A DNA stretch of 64,000 nt from DATKNA01 sp963786765 (GCA_963786765.1 CAWBAJ010000033.1:1-64000), one strand, 5' to 3'. Shown: positions 8,358-17,377, numbered from the stretch's first letter. Notes: a model not told the origin generated them from the sequence alone. Made by a program: numbers and translations.

Positions 8358-11300
8358 GTCCCCACCCTCTCCCGTCCGACTTGAGCCGGACTTGAATGAT
8401 CATGAGCGGCCAGCGCAGCCCGCACCGTGCCCGGCGTGAGGAAGAGCCGCTGGGCGACCTCGTGCACGCCAAGACCCGTTCCGGCCAGGTCGAGGATGCG
8501 CCGGACGGTCAGCGACACCGGTGCCGGGTCGTCGCAGGCCTCGTCGTCGACGGCCTCGCCCCGGCGCTCCAGCGCACCGCAGGCGTCGGCGAGCACGCGC
8601 TGGGCCCCGCATCGGCGCGCCCGGCCGACCGCGGCGCGCAGCAGCGGAACGGCGTCCGCGTCCGCCACGTCCGGGGAGCGCCCCAGGGCCAGCTCCGCGC
8701 GGGCCTTCTCCAGCTCCGCCGTCGTCGCCTCCAGGACCGCCACCGCCTCGCGCAGGTGCTCCCGGCCGGCGCCCCCCTCGATCTCCCCGAGCCGGCGCAG
8801 CCCGGCGCCGAGGAAGCTCGGCGCTCCCCACCTTCGCAGCAGCCCTACCTCCTCCGTCTGGAGCTCGAGCGCCTCCTCACGCCGCCCCAGGCCCGCGAGG
8901 GCGGCGGCGCGCAGCGCCCGCTGCGAGTTCCAGGCGGGGTTGGCTCCACCGGACAGGTCGGCGACGGGGTCGAGCAGCGCGAGCGCCTCTGCCCAGGCCC
9001 CCTCGACGAGCCGCAGCCGGGCGACCGCATGCCGGACGAGCCGTCCTCCTTCGCCTCTCGGGCTCCCGGCGAGGGCCACCCCGGCGGCCTCCCGGGCGGC
9101 GCCGAGGTCGCCGCGGTCGAGGTGCGCGGCCACCAGGAACGCGTGGGCGTAGTCGCGGCCCGTGCCCGAGCCGCCCCACATGCGCTCCTGCTCGAGCATC
9201 GCCTCGAAGCACGCGACCGCCTCGGCCAATTCGCCGCGCCGCCACTGCCACAGGCCCTGCCAGAGGTTCACCGAGAGGGCCATGAACAACGAGCCGCGGG
9301 CGTGCGCCTGCGCCCGGACGCGCTCCCAGAAGTCGCCGAGGTCGTCGTCCGCGATCATGCGCGCGTTCGCCGCCACCACCCAGAACAGGCCGCTGTCGAC
9401 GGTGAGGAGCCGGTCCTCGTGCAGGGCGAACCGGGCGAGCTCCACGGCCCGCGCCCGATCGGTCCCCGCGCAGGTGGCCTCCCACGACAACGCCGCGGAG
9501 AGCATCCGGGCGCCGTACCCGTCACCCCGGACCACGGGCTCGGCGCCGGCCTGCCACACCGCCGGGTCCAGCCCGTGCATGAAGCCACTGATCCGCTGCA
9601 GGGCGAGCAGGCCCTGCCGGGCGTCGGCGAGGTCGCCGGGGAGCGAGGCGGCGGCCTCCCGGGCGAAGGCGGACGCGACGCCGGGCGAGCTGGTGAAGAC
9701 GTGCGTCCAGGCGATGGTGACGGCGAGCTCCGCGCGGGCTGCGGGCTCCGTCGCGAGGTCGTAGGCGGCGCCCAGGTGCTCGAGGCCGGCCGGGCCGTCG
9801 ACCAGGGTCTCGAGCAGGCCCAGCGCGCGCAGCACCTCCAGGCGCGCGGGCCCCTGGGCGGGTTCTGCGAGGGCTCGCCGCAGATAGGTGATCGCGTTCT
9901 CGGACGCCCCGCGCGCGGCCACCGTGCGCGCCGCCTCGCGGAGCACCTCGACACTGTCGGCGTCCGAACGGGCCGGCGCGAGCAGCAGGTGCGCACCCAC
10001 CTGCTCCGCGGGCGCCCCGCGTCGGCGGAGCACCTGCGCCGCGTGCTCGTGCGCCAAGGCACGCTCGGCCCCGGAGACCGCTCGGTAGACGGCGTCACGG
10101 ACCAGCGGGTGGACGAACCCGACCGGGTCCTCGTCACGCAGGATCTCCGCCCGGGCGAGATCGGCGAGCATGCCCGCGGTGGTGATCTCGTCGAGGTCCG
10201 CGAGCTCGGCGACGATCGGCAGCTCGGCCCGCTCGCCGAGCACGGCAACGGCCCGTGCGACGCCGGTCGCCGCCGCGGGCAGCCGGCGCAGCCGGACGAG
10301 GACCATGTTCGCGATCGCGCGCGAGCCGCAGGCCATCACCCGGTCCGCGTGTGCGGCGTCGGGCCGCACCCGATCGGCCTCGAGCGCGCGCATGAGCTGG
10401 CGGAGCAGGAGCGGATTGCCCGCGGTCGTCGTGTGGCAGGCGGTGACGAAGAGCGGAGCGGGCTCGCCGAGCCGCCGGCGGACCAGCTCCGAGGTGCCCT
10501 CGCGGGTCAGCGGCCCGGGCCGGACGAGGGTCGTCGCGGGGTCGAGGACGAGCTCGGAGAGCAGGTCGTCGTCCTCGTGGCGCTCGCCCGTCCGGAGGGT
10601 CGCGACGACCAGCACGGGCACCCCGTCGAGCCGGCGGGAGAGGTACCCGACGTACCGGAGCGAGGAGGTGTCACACCACTGCAGGTCGTCGATGGTGAGC
10701 ACCAGCGGCTGCTCCGACGCCAGGCCCGCGGTGAGCCAGTACAACCCGTGCAGCACCGAGAACGTGCCTTCGGCGGGCTCGTCGGGCACGTCGAAGACGC
10801 CCCTCGCGCTCCCGGCAGCGCCGGAGAGCAGCCGCTCGCGCCGCGCGGGGTCGACGAGCACCGGCTCGAACAGCTGGCGCACGGCGCCGAAGCCGAACGT
10901 CCGCTCGAGCTGGCTTCCCCTGGCGCCGAGCACGGGCAGTCCGCGTTCCGCTGCCAGGCGCCGCGCCTCGGCAAGCAGCCGGGTCTTGCCGACCCCCGGC
11001 GGCCCCTCGATGACCACGAGCTGGGAGGCCCCGCCATGAAGGTCGGCCACCGCGGTCCGGATCGCCTCGATCTCGCCGGCGCGGTCGACCAGGTCGGACG
11101 GCGACGGCGACGGCGACGGCGCGGGCGACGGCGGAGGCGAGCGCTCGACGGCCGGTGGGGGCGCCGGCTCCGGCACCGGGCCGCCGAGAGCCGGGGACTG
11201 CGCGAGGACCTCGCCCTCGAGCGCGCGCAGCGCAGGGCCCGGGTCGATGCCGAGCTCGTCCGCCAGCAGCGCCCTGGCGCGTCGCAGGGCAGCCAGGGCG

Positions 11301-11962
11301 TCCGCCTGCCGCTGCGCCCGGTACAGCGCGAGCACCAGCAGGCGCCACCGCTCCTCGCGCAGCGGCTCCTCGGCGACCAGGGCCTCGAGCTCCGGCACGA
11401 GCAGGGCCGACTCCCCGGCCTCGAGCCGCGCGGCGAGCAGCCGTTCCCGGGCGACCCCGCGCAGCTCGCTCAGCCGGGCGACCTCCGCCTCGGCCCACGA
11501 CTCGCCGGCGTACTCGGACAGTGCGGGGCCGCGCCACAAGTCCAGTGCCTCGGTCAGCAGGACGGCGGCCTGCCGCGGATTGCCCGCCGACGACGCGGCG
11601 CCGGCGTCCCGGACGAGCTGCTCGAACCGCCAGGCGTCCACCCCGTCGCGCGGCAGGCGGACGGCGTAGCCGCCTCCCTCGTTGACGATCACTCCACCCC
11701 GGGACCGGGGGGCGCCGCCGGGCTGCAGCCGGCGCCGCAGGTGCGACACGTAGGACTGCACGGCTCCGACGGCGTTCGCCGGGAGGCTCTCGCCCCACAG
11801 GCAGTCGGCGATGCGGTCGGCGGGGACGGCCTGCCCGCGGGCCAGCACGAGCACGGCGAGGACAGCACGCTGACGGCGACCACCGAGGTCCACCTCGACG
11901 TCGCCGTCCCACGCATCGAGCCTGCCCAGGACACGGATCCGGAGCCGGCTGCCTCCCGTCAC
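8354..11962 (-). CDS. AfsR/SARP-family transcriptional regulator with ATPase and TPR regions
   Basis: 1202-residue regulator. Residues about 8-95 form an OmpR-like winged helix (GGRRQRAVLAVLVLA, AVQSYVSHLRRRL); about 100-250 form the BTAD domain (WRFEQLVRDAGAA, LADELGIDPGPALRALE). A Pro-Ser linker with a short hexanucleotide repeat follows. An ATPase comes next, with Walker A GPPGVGKT near residue 324 and Walker B LTIDDLQW near 424, then a long helical TPR-like region. The C-terminus (LTVRRILDLAGTG, VAQRLFLTPGTVRAAL) looks like a degenerate LuxR helix-turn-helix. GTG 11962 has AGGAGG 5 nt upstream. Such proteins activate secondary-metabolism genes; here the stop overlaps the start of a flavin oxidase, so the oxidases are the likely targets. 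Confidence 0.85.
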   Translation of the reverse strand: MTGGSRLRIRVLGRLDAWDGDVEVDLGGRRQRAVLAVLVLARGQAVPADRIADCLWGESLPANAVGAVQSYVSHLRRRLQPGGAPRSRGGVIVNEGGGYAVRLPRDGVDAWRFEQLVRDAGAASSAGNPRQAAVLLTEALDLWRGPALSEYAGESWAEAEVARLSELRGVARERLLAARLEAGESALLVPELEALVAEEPLREERWRLLVLALYRAQRQADALAALRRARALLADELGIDPGPALRALEGEVLAQSPALGGPVPEPAPPPAVERSPPPSPAPSPSPSPSDLVDRAGEIEAIRTAVADLHGGASQLVVIEGPPGVGKTRLLAEARRLAAERGLPVLGARGSQLERTFGFGAVRQLFEPVLVDPARRERLLSGAAGSARGVFDVPDEPAEGTFSVLHGLYWLTAGLASEQPLVLTIDDLQWCDTSSLRYVGYLSRRLDGVPVLVVATLRTGERHEDDDLLSELVLDPATTLVRPGPLTREGTSELVRRRLGEPAPLFVTACHTTTAGNPLLLRQLMRALEADRVRPDAAHADRVMACGSRAIANMVLVRLRRLPAAATGVARAVAVLGERAELPIVAELADLDEITTAGMLADLARAEILRDEDPVGFVHPLVRDAVYRAVSGAERALAHEHAAQVLRRRGAPAEQVGAHLLLAPARSDADSVEVLREAARTVAARGASENAITYLRRALAEPAQGPARLEVLRALGLLETLVDGPAGLEHLGAAYDLATEPAARAELAVTIAWTHVFTSSPGVASAFAREAAASLPGDLADARQGLLALQRISGFMHGLDPAVWQAGAEPVVRGDGYGARMLSAALSWEATCAGTDRARAVELARFALHEDRLLTVDSGLFWVVAANARMIADDDLGDFWERVRAQAHARGSLFMALSVNLWQGLWQWRRGELAEAVACFEAMLEQERMWGGSGTGRDYAHAFLVAAHLDRGDLGAAREAAGVALAGSPRGEGGRLVRHAVARLRLVEGAWAEALALLDPVADLSGGANPAWNSQRALRAAALAGLGRREEALELQTEEVGLLRRWGAPSFLGAGLRRLGEIEGGAGREHLREAVAVLEATTAELEKARAELALGRSPDVADADAVPLLRAAVGRARRCGAQRVLADACGALERRGEAVDDEACDDPAPVSLTVRRILDLAGTGLGVHEVAQRLFLTPGTVRAALAAHDHSSPAQVGRERVGT

Positions 11963-12031
11963 CCAACCTCCTGGCAGAACGGTAAGGGAGGCGTCCAGCC
12001 CTTGACGAGCCTCTTCGCGGCCGGCGAGCCA

Positions 12032-13021
12032 TCAGGCGGCCACGATCGGCGTCGCGACGACGGCGGGTCGGGGGCGGCGACCGGCCGCCTCGTGGGCGCG
12101 CTCGATCCGCGCCACGACGTCGTCGGGCGTGCGGGCGATCTGCTTCGGTGTCACCGCGAGGACGGGTACCCCGTGTTCGGCGAAGACGCCGTCGGCGGCG
12201 ACCGTGGCCTCCCAGTCGAGTTCGCCGGCGTGGAACTGCCGGGAGTGGACCTGCACCGCCAGCGCCACGTCGTCGAACCAGCCGTCGGGTGTCGGCAGGC
12301 GCCGGTCACCCATGCGCAGCTGGGGGTTGCACCACATCACGGGCAAGGTCTTACTGCTCTCGACCAGGCGCGCCAGATCGGCCTCGGGGACGGACCACGC
12401 GCCCATCTCCGCTTCGCGCAAAGCACTGGCCACTACTGCTGCACCCGCTCTCGGTCCGGCCAGGAGCTCGTGCCGGAGCCCTGGAACCGCGACGAGCCGA
12501 CGCTGGACCGCCTCCAGCACGATCGCCCGAGCCGCAGGCTCCCCGGCATCACGCGCGGCGTCGGCCACCGCTCTCGCCGGCGAGGAGGTCAGCAGCGGCC
12601 CGCGCCGCCAGGCGAGCACGTCCGGACGGCGGGTGCGATGGACCACGACGAATGCATGATCGGCGACGCATCGGTGGGAGGGGATCGTGACGTGCACCCG
12701 CTGGTCTACAGCCGCGGCACGCACGCCGTGCCAGAGCGCGGCCGTGAGACCGGGGACCACCGCGCCCTCCCCTGCGAACAGCAGTGCGGCCACGAGACGC
12801 TGATGGTCGGTCAGCGGAGATCGAGACGCAAGGACCACCCGCGGCAGGACCCGGCGCCACGCCCGCTCGAGCTGCTGGTCCAGCCGCAGACTGCTCATCC
12901 CAGACGTTCGCAGCTGGGCACGGGTGGCAAGCCCTGACTGTTCTGCGAGCAGGCCAGCCACGGAGTCGGGAACGGGGTGCGCGGGGGACATGAGGGCAGC
13001 CTGTCGAGAGACCCTCGACAT
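12032..13021 (-). CDS. AbiEi-like / DUF559-type protein
   Basis: 329-residue protein of a family common and often multicopy in actinobacteria. The N-terminal half (LLAEQSGLATRAQLRTSG, then LERAWRRVLPRVVL and VVPGLTAALWHG) resembles the AbiEi winged-helix antitoxin fold. The C-terminal half (DGWFDDVALAVQVHSRQFHA, then VFAEHGVPVLAVTPKQI) resembles the DUF559/Vsr-like PD-(D/E)XK nuclease fold but with the acidic and lysine positions poorly kept. No AbiEii-type nucleotidyltransferase toxin lies next to it, so a toxin-antitoxin role is not supported. It could start at 13021 or at an internal ATG 33 nt later. Function unknown. Confidence 0.6.
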   Translation of the reverse strand: MSRVSRQAALMSPAHPVPDSVAGLLAEQSGLATRAQLRTSGMSSLRLDQQLERAWRRVLPRVVLASRSPLTDHQRLVAALLFAGEGAVVPGLTAALWHGVRAAAVDQRVHVTIPSHRCVADHAFVVVHRTRRPDVLAWRRGPLLTSSPARAVADAARDAGEPAARAIVLEAVQRRLVAVPGLRHELLAGPRAGAAVVASALREAEMGAWSVPEADLARLVESSKTLPVMWCNPQLRMGDRRLPTPDGWFDDVALAVQVHSRQFHAGELDWEATVAADGVFAEHGVPVLAVTPKQIARTPDDVVARIERAHEAAGRRPRPAVVATPIVAA

Positions 13022-13322
13022 CGGGGGGTCGAAAGGTCCGCACTGTGGATGAGGGGGCGGTGGCAGAGCCTGTGGACGGTCCTCGGCGCGTCGATGTCAT
13101 GCCCGTACTGCATTGAGGCACTGAGGCACTGAGGACTGGGGCACGGGGCGTAGGGGCGAGACGTGAAGCCGATCGTGAAAGATCACGGTGAAGGAGACAC
13201 GCCCAAGAGGACGTGGACACGCTTCACCGTGATGTTCACGGCAGCCTTCACGCTCGACGACTCCGCGGGGGACCGCACCAGCGGGAAGGGCCGCGCGGGG
13301 TAGCCGGGGCGCAGCCGGGCAG
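13022..13322. other. Intergenic stretch with a short repeat and a long hairpin
   Basis: About 300 nt with no convincing gene. It contains an 8-bp direct repeat, TGAGGCAC, at 13115-13130 followed by a partial third copy, and the long imperfect inverted repeat at 13162-13252 described separately. It separates the 3' end of the carboxypeptidase gene from the upstream side of the AbiEi-like gene. Confidence 0.6.
13162..13252. terminator. Long imperfect hairpin after the carboxypeptidase gene
   Basis: Two arms of about 31 nt. The inner part is a perfect 12-bp inverted repeat, ATCACGGTGAAG at 13182-13193 and CTTCACCGTGAT at 13222-13233. Both arms continue outward with a second GTGAA/TTCAC pair and an outer CGTGAAG/CTTCACG pair at 13162 and 13246. 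The loop is 28 nt. It lies downstream of the minus-strand carboxypeptidase gene, so termination or 3'-end stabilisation is the simplest role. The repeated GTGAAG half-sites could also be protein-binding sites. Confidence 0.5.
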
Positions 13323-14234
13323 TCAGGCGACCGGGACGTGCGGCTCGGGGCTGAGCGGGTCCGGGTCGCCGGGAGTCGCGACTGTCGGAGGGCACCGTCC
13401 GCCGTACGCCTTGATCCAGTCCAGGCGGTACTCGACGTGCCAGGGCTCGTCGCCGTACGCCCGGCACAGTCCCCAGCGCGCGCTGTGAGCGGTCAGCCAG
13501 GCGGCTGCCGCCGGGGTCCCGACGTCGAGGGCCAGACCGCGGACGTGTGTCGACTCGGCCGGCGGCAGCACCCACTTCCGGGCGGCGTGCGCGGAGCCGT
13601 ACCTCCGCACCGCGGCGTCGTACATCCGCTGCTGCTTCGCCCAGGTCCGGTAGCCGGAGTTGAGAACGAGGGTATAGCCCGCCTTCCGGGCGGCCGATCG
13701 GGCCGCGGCGAGCGCGTGCGCAGCCCGCGGGTCGAGCCCCCGGGCCGACGGCGACGGCACCAGGGTCGCGCTCGCAGCCGCCTTGTACCTGCGGTCGCCG
13801 AGGAAGCGCAGCGTGAACTGCTGGTCGGGCCGCGCCACGATCCGGTACACGATCCGGCCGTGCGAGCTCGTGTGCAGCATCCGGGCTCGATGCCAGGAGC
13901 CGGTGTCGGCCGTCCGGACGTACACGGCGACCCAGCGACCCGGAACGCGCTTGCCGGTGCGACGGGACAGGACGCCGGCGACAGTCAGGATCCGCCCCGG
14001 CGTCACGGTGATGGTCAAGCGGGTCGCCGTCCGCGATCGGGAGCTCGACGCCGCTGCGACGACGGGAGCGGCGGGCGCCGCTGCGACGACCGCGGCGGCG
14101 GCCGGAGCGGCCGGTGTCGCCGGCGCTGCGGTCGCCGTGCCCGCGCCCGTCAGCCCGGAGGCCCAGACGACGACGCCCGCGACGGCGGCGACGGGAGCGG
14201 ACGCCACGAGGCGCCGAAGATACGGGACCGGCAC
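13323..14234 (-). CDS. Secreted D-alanyl-D-alanine carboxypeptidase, M15B (VanY) family
   Basis: 303-residue exported zinc peptidase that trims the terminal D-Ala of peptidoglycan stem peptides. The N-terminus has basic residues (YLRRL) and a hydrophobic signal segment (VAAVAGVVVWASGLTG), then an Ala-Pro-rich linker and a beta-rich region (TITVTPGRILTVAGVLSRRT). The catalytic domain holds SGYRTWAKQQRMYD, the zinc motif STHVRGLALDVG near residue 229 and EPWHVEY near 264, which supply the His, Asp, Glu and His of M15B enzymes. GTG 14234 is chosen because GGAGG sits 4 nt upstream and puts the signal peptide at the start. It lies downstream of the ornithine aminotransferase gene on the same strand. 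Confidence 0.85.
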   Translation of the reverse strand: MPVPYLRRLVASAPVAAVAGVVVWASGLTGAGTATAAPATPAAPAAAAVVAAAPAAPVVAAASSSRSRTATRLTITVTPGRILTVAGVLSRRTGKRVPGRWVAVYVRTADTGSWHRARMLHTSSHGRIVYRIVARPDQQFTLRFLGDRRYKAAASATLVPSPSARGLDPRAAHALAAARSAARKAGYTLVLNSGYRTWAKQQRMYDAAVRRYGSAHAARKWVLPPAESTHVRGLALDVGTPAAAAWLTAHSARWGLCRAYGDEPWHVEYRLDWIKAYGGRCPPTVATPGDPDPLSPEPHVPVA

Positions 14235-14299
14235 GAGACCTCCGCGGGGAAGGGGAAGGCGTGACCCGACGTGGCCGACGTCCCCGAAGAGTACGGCAC

Positions 14300-15512
14300 T
14301 CAGGAACGCTGCGTGAGCACCGCCTCCAGCTGGTCGAGCGCGAAGGCGAGATCCTCCTCGGCGATGACGAGCGGGGGCGCCAGGCGGATCGTCGAGCCGT
14401 GCGTGTCCTTGACCAGGACGCCGCGCGCGGCGAGCGCCTCCGACACGTCGCGGCCGGTGCCGAGCGCCGGGTCCACGTCGACGCCGGCCCACAGCCCCGC
14501 ACCCCGGACGCCGACCACGCCGCGCCCCACCAGCTCGCCGAGCCGGGCGTGCATGCGCTCGCCGAGCACCCGGGACCGTTCCTGGTACTCCCCCGTCGAC
14601 AGCAGCGCGACGACAGCGCGGCCGACCGCGCACGCCAGTGGGTTGCCGCCGAAGGTGCTGCCGTGGGTACCGGGCGTGAGCACGCCGAGCACGTCCTGCG
14701 GCGCGACGACCGCGGAGACGGGGATGATCCCGCCGCCGAGCGCCTTGCCCAGGATGACGGCGTCGGGCACGCACCCCCTCGCGCTCGCACGGCGAACGTC
14801 GTCCCGACCCGGCCCAGGCCGGACTGGATCTCGTCGGCGACGAACAGGGCGCCCGCTGCGTCGCAGATCCGGCGGACCTCCGCGAGGTAGCCGGGGGGCG
14901 GGACGATCACCCCGGCCTCGCCCTGGATCGGCTCGAGGAGCACGGCGACGGTGGTCTCGTCGACGGCGGCTCGAGCGCAGCCGCGTCGCCGACGGAACGA
15001 GCCGGAAGCCCGGCATGAACGGGCCGAAGCCGGCACGGGTCTCGGGGTCGCTCGGAGAAGCCGACGATGGTCGTCGTCCGGCCGTGGAAGTTGTTCTCCG
15101 CGACGACGATCGTCGCCTTTCCGTCCGGCACGCCCTTGACCTCGTAACCCCACTTCCGGCTCATCTTGATCGCGGTCTCGACGCCCTCGGCCCCGGTGTT
15201 CATCGGCAGCACGGTGTCAGCCGGGTCGAGGGTCCCGGCCAGGGCGGCGAGCTCGGCGCAGAACGCTTCGAGCTGGTCGTGCAGGAACGCGCGGCTGGTC
15301 AGCGTGACCCGGTCGAGCTGCCGCCGGGCGGCCTCGATCAGCGCGGGGTAACCGTGGCCGAAGTTGAGCGCGGAGTACGCGGACAGGCAGTCGAGGTAAC
15401 GCCGCCCGTCGACGTCGGTGACCCAGGCGCCGCTGCCCTCGGTGACGACGACGTCCAGGGGGTGGTAGTTGGGCGCGACGTGGCTGAAGCCGGTGCGGTC
15501 GAGGGTAGTCAT
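14300..15512 (-). CDS. rocD: Ornithine aminotransferase (at least four frameshifts)
   Basis: PLP-dependent class III aminotransferase converting ornithine and 2-oxoglutarate to glutamate semialdehyde. The parts lie in three frames: GFSHVAPNYHPLDVVV, SAYSALNFGHGYP, MNTGAEGVETAIKMSRKWGY and NNFHGRTTTIVGFS; then LLEPIQGEAGVIVPP and FVADEIQSGLGRVG; then PDAVILGKALGGGIIPVSAV (PLP lysine) and GSTFGGNPLACAV. Indels are needed near 15050, 15000, 14970 and 14790. Summed length is about 404 residues, matching RocD. No stop is needed to join the parts, so sequencing error is likelier than decay. A TACGGT hexamer 6 nt before the ATG suggests a leaderless transcript. Confidence 0.85.
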
Positions 15513-15518
15513 GGGATG

Positions 15519-15524
15519 ACCGTA
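15519..15524 (-). promoter_or_regulatory. -10 element TACGGT of rocD, leaderless layout
   Basis: TACGGT reads on the minus strand with 6 nt to the ATG at 15512, so transcription would begin at or next to the start codon. The same spacing recurs at many genes here. Confidence 0.55.
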
Positions 15525-15552
15525 CTACCGGCAGGACGAGGCAAGAACGGTG

Positions 15553-16274
15553 TCAGGCGGAGGCTCGGCTCCACCGCGCGGGCAGCGTCGCACGGGCGGC
15601 GGCGACCTGGCGGCCGCGGTCGCTGTCGGCGAACCGGTCGATCATCCGGATCAGGGCGTCACGACCGACGTCCGCGCCGAACACCTCGGTGCCGGGCTCG
15701 AAGGCGGCACCCGCGGGCAGATCGCCGCGACCACGGGATCGAAGCCCATCGCGTCGACGAGCCGGGCGGCGCGCTCGGCCCAGGGTCGCGGGCCGGCGAT
15801 GCCGATCGCCTTCCGATCCGGAGCGCCAGCGGGCCTAGCCCCGTCCTCGAGGTCGTGGTAGCCCATGTGGTTGAACGCCTTCACGACGTGCGCACCCTGG
15901 AGGAAGGCCTGCGCCACCTCGCTGGTGGACGTGCAGGGGTCGGTGAGGTCCGGCCGCGGCCCGTCCACCTCCCACCAGTGGTTCATGGCGTCGAGCACGA
16001 GCTTCCCTCGCAGCTGCTCGACCGGCAGCTCCCGGGAACGGCCCAGCGGCACGGCAAGGATCACGACGTCCGCGCCGGCGGCGACCTGCTCGGCTGTCAC
16101 CGCCTCGGCGCCGGGCGCGAGCACCTCGACGACGAGCGCGATCCGGGCGGGGTCGCCCGATCCGGCGACGAGCACGCGGTAGCCGGCGGCGAGCGCGAGC
16201 CGGGCGAGGACGGTCCCGAGCTTGCCGGCGCCGAGGATGCCGATCGTCGCCGGCATGTCCCGAACGGCCCTCAT
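15553..16274 (-). CDS. NAD(P)-binding F420 reductase-like protein (NpdG/Fno family; one frameshift)
   Basis: Rossmann-fold oxidoreductase resembling NADPH:F420 oxidoreductase. The dinucleotide motif is IGILGAGKLGTVLARLAL; ADVVILAVPL, LDAMNHWWEVDG and VVKAFNHMGYHDLED follow, typical of the NpdG-like group. A single indel near 15715 moves the C-terminus to a frame reading LPAGAAFEPGTEVFG and ending at 15553, for about 240 residues. The ATG at 16274 overlaps the stop of the LLM oxidoreductase upstream by 4 nt (ATGA), so the two are co-translated. This suggests that it supplies or consumes reduced cofactor for that enzyme. Whether the substrate is F420 or another NADP-linked compound cannot be told. 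Confidence 0.7.
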
Positions 16275-17311
16275 GCGGCGTCACCTCCGAGGAGGTCCCG
16301 CACCATCGGGACGACCTGCGTGCCGTACAGCTCGACCGCGCGGAGCCGGGCCGCGGCCGGGACGGGACCGTGCGTGTAGACGAGGTCGAACCGGCGGACG
16401 TCGAGCGTCTGGACGGCGGCCGCGATCTTGCGGGCGACGGTCTCGGGCGACCCCACGTAGAGGGAGCCGTGCGCGATCTCGGCGTCGAACTGCTCCCGGC
16501 TCACCGGCGGCCAGCCGCGTTCGGCGCCGATCCGGTCCCGGTTCACCTTGAAATGCGGGTAGAGGATCTCGGCGGCGTCCGCGTCGGAGTCGGCGACGAA
16601 GCCCGGCGAGTGCATCGCCAGCGGGTGCGGGGTCGTGCCCAGCTGCTCGGCCGCCTTCCGGTAGAGCTGCACATACGGCGCGAAGCGCGCGGGGTTCCCG
16701 CCGATGATGGCGAGGACCACCGGCAGGTCGTACCGGGCGGCCCGGATCACGGACTGCGGGGTGCCGCCCACGCCGATGAGGGTGGGGATGCGCCCGCTCT
16801 CGGTCTTGGGATGGACGTCGGCATCGACCAGCGGCGGCCGTACTGTTCCCGACCACGTCACCGGCTTCTCGTCGAGCAGCCGGACGAACAGCTCGAGCTT
16901 CTCCTCGAACAGCCGGTCGTAGTCGGCGAGGTCGTAGCCGAACAGCGGGAACGACTCGGTGAACGACCCGCGGCCGAGGATGACCTCCACCCGGCCCGGC
17001 GCGATGCCCTCGAGCGTGGCGAAGCGCTCGTAGACCCGCACGGGGTCGTCGCTGGACAGGACGGTGACGCCGGTGCCGACCCGGAGCCGGGAAGTCCGTG
17101 CGGCGATCGCGGCGAGCACGATCTCCGGCGAGGAGATCGCGTAGTCGGACCGGTGGTGCTCGCCGAGGGTGAACACGTCCACGCCGGTCCGGTCGGCGAG
17201 GACCGCCTCCTGGAGGACCTGGCGGATCGCCGCTCCGTCGGACATCGGCTGCCGGGCGTCGTCCGTCGGGATGTCACCGAAGGTGTCGAGACCGAACTCG
17301 TACTCGCTCAT
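16271..17311 (-). CDS. LLM-class flavin/F420-dependent oxidoreductase
   Basis: 346-residue luciferase-like monooxygenase-fold enzyme. Marks are FTLGEHHRSDYAISSPEIVL near the N-terminus, RLRVGTGVTVLSSDDPVRV, ILGRGSFTESFPLFGYDL, and GSPETVARKIAAAV near the C-terminus. EHHR and GRGSF place it in the LLM branch annotated as FMN- or F420-dependent reductases or monooxygenases. An in-frame TTG exists 18 nt earlier (17329), but it lies inside the 9-bp dyad at 17314-17333, so ATG 17311 is preferred. It is coupled to an F420/NADP reductase-like gene downstream. Substrate unknown. Confidence 0.8.
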   Translation of the reverse strand: MSEYEFGLDTFGDIPTDDARQPMSDGAAIRQVLQEAVLADRTGVDVFTLGEHHRSDYAISSPEIVLAAIAARTSRLRVGTGVTVLSSDDPVRVYERFATLEGIAPGRVEVILGRGSFTESFPLFGYDLADYDRLFEEKLELFVRLLDEKPVTWSGTVRPPLVDADVHPKTESGRIPTLIGVGGTPQSVIRAARYDLPVVLAIIGGNPARFAPYVQLYRKAAEQLGTTPHPLAMHSPGFVADSDADAAEILYPHFKVNRDRIGAERGWPPVSREQFDAEIAHGSLYVGSPETVARKIAAAVQTLDVRRFDLVYTHGPVPAAARLRAVELYGTQVVPMVRDLLGGDAA

Positions 17312-17313
17312 GA

Positions 17314-17333
17314 CTGGTTGAACCTTCAACCAG
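17314..17333. promoter_or_regulatory. Operator-like dyad before the LLM oxidoreductase start
   Basis: Inverted repeat CTGGTTGAA-CC-TTCAACCAG, with 9-bp perfect arms and a 2-nt centre. It touches the start codon region of the LLM gene. TTGAA-nn-TTCAA cores are typical of MarR-type operators; no MarR gene lies in the window. Confidence 0.5.
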
Positions 17334-17347
17334 AGCAGCTTGTTCCG

Positions 17348-17377
17348 TCAGTGCTTCCCGGCTCAGTGCTTCCCGGC
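17348..17377. repeat. 15-bp direct duplication containing the stop codon
   Basis: Two perfect copies of TCAGTGCTTCCCGGC. Read on the minus strand each copy is GCCGGGAAGCACTGA, that is Ala-Gly-Lys-His-stop, the true end of the acyl-CoA dehydrogenase. The second copy lies just after the first stop. Confidence 0.9.

Noticed and set aside
8396..12937. Very long plus-strand open frame opposite the SARP gene
   Set aside because: High GC content leaves few stops in antisense frames. Its translation is rich in Arg, Pro and Gly without motifs, while the minus strand encodes a clear regulator.
12032..13021. Complete type IV toxin-antitoxin system
   Set aside because: No AbiEii nucleotidyltransferase or other toxin gene lies on either side.
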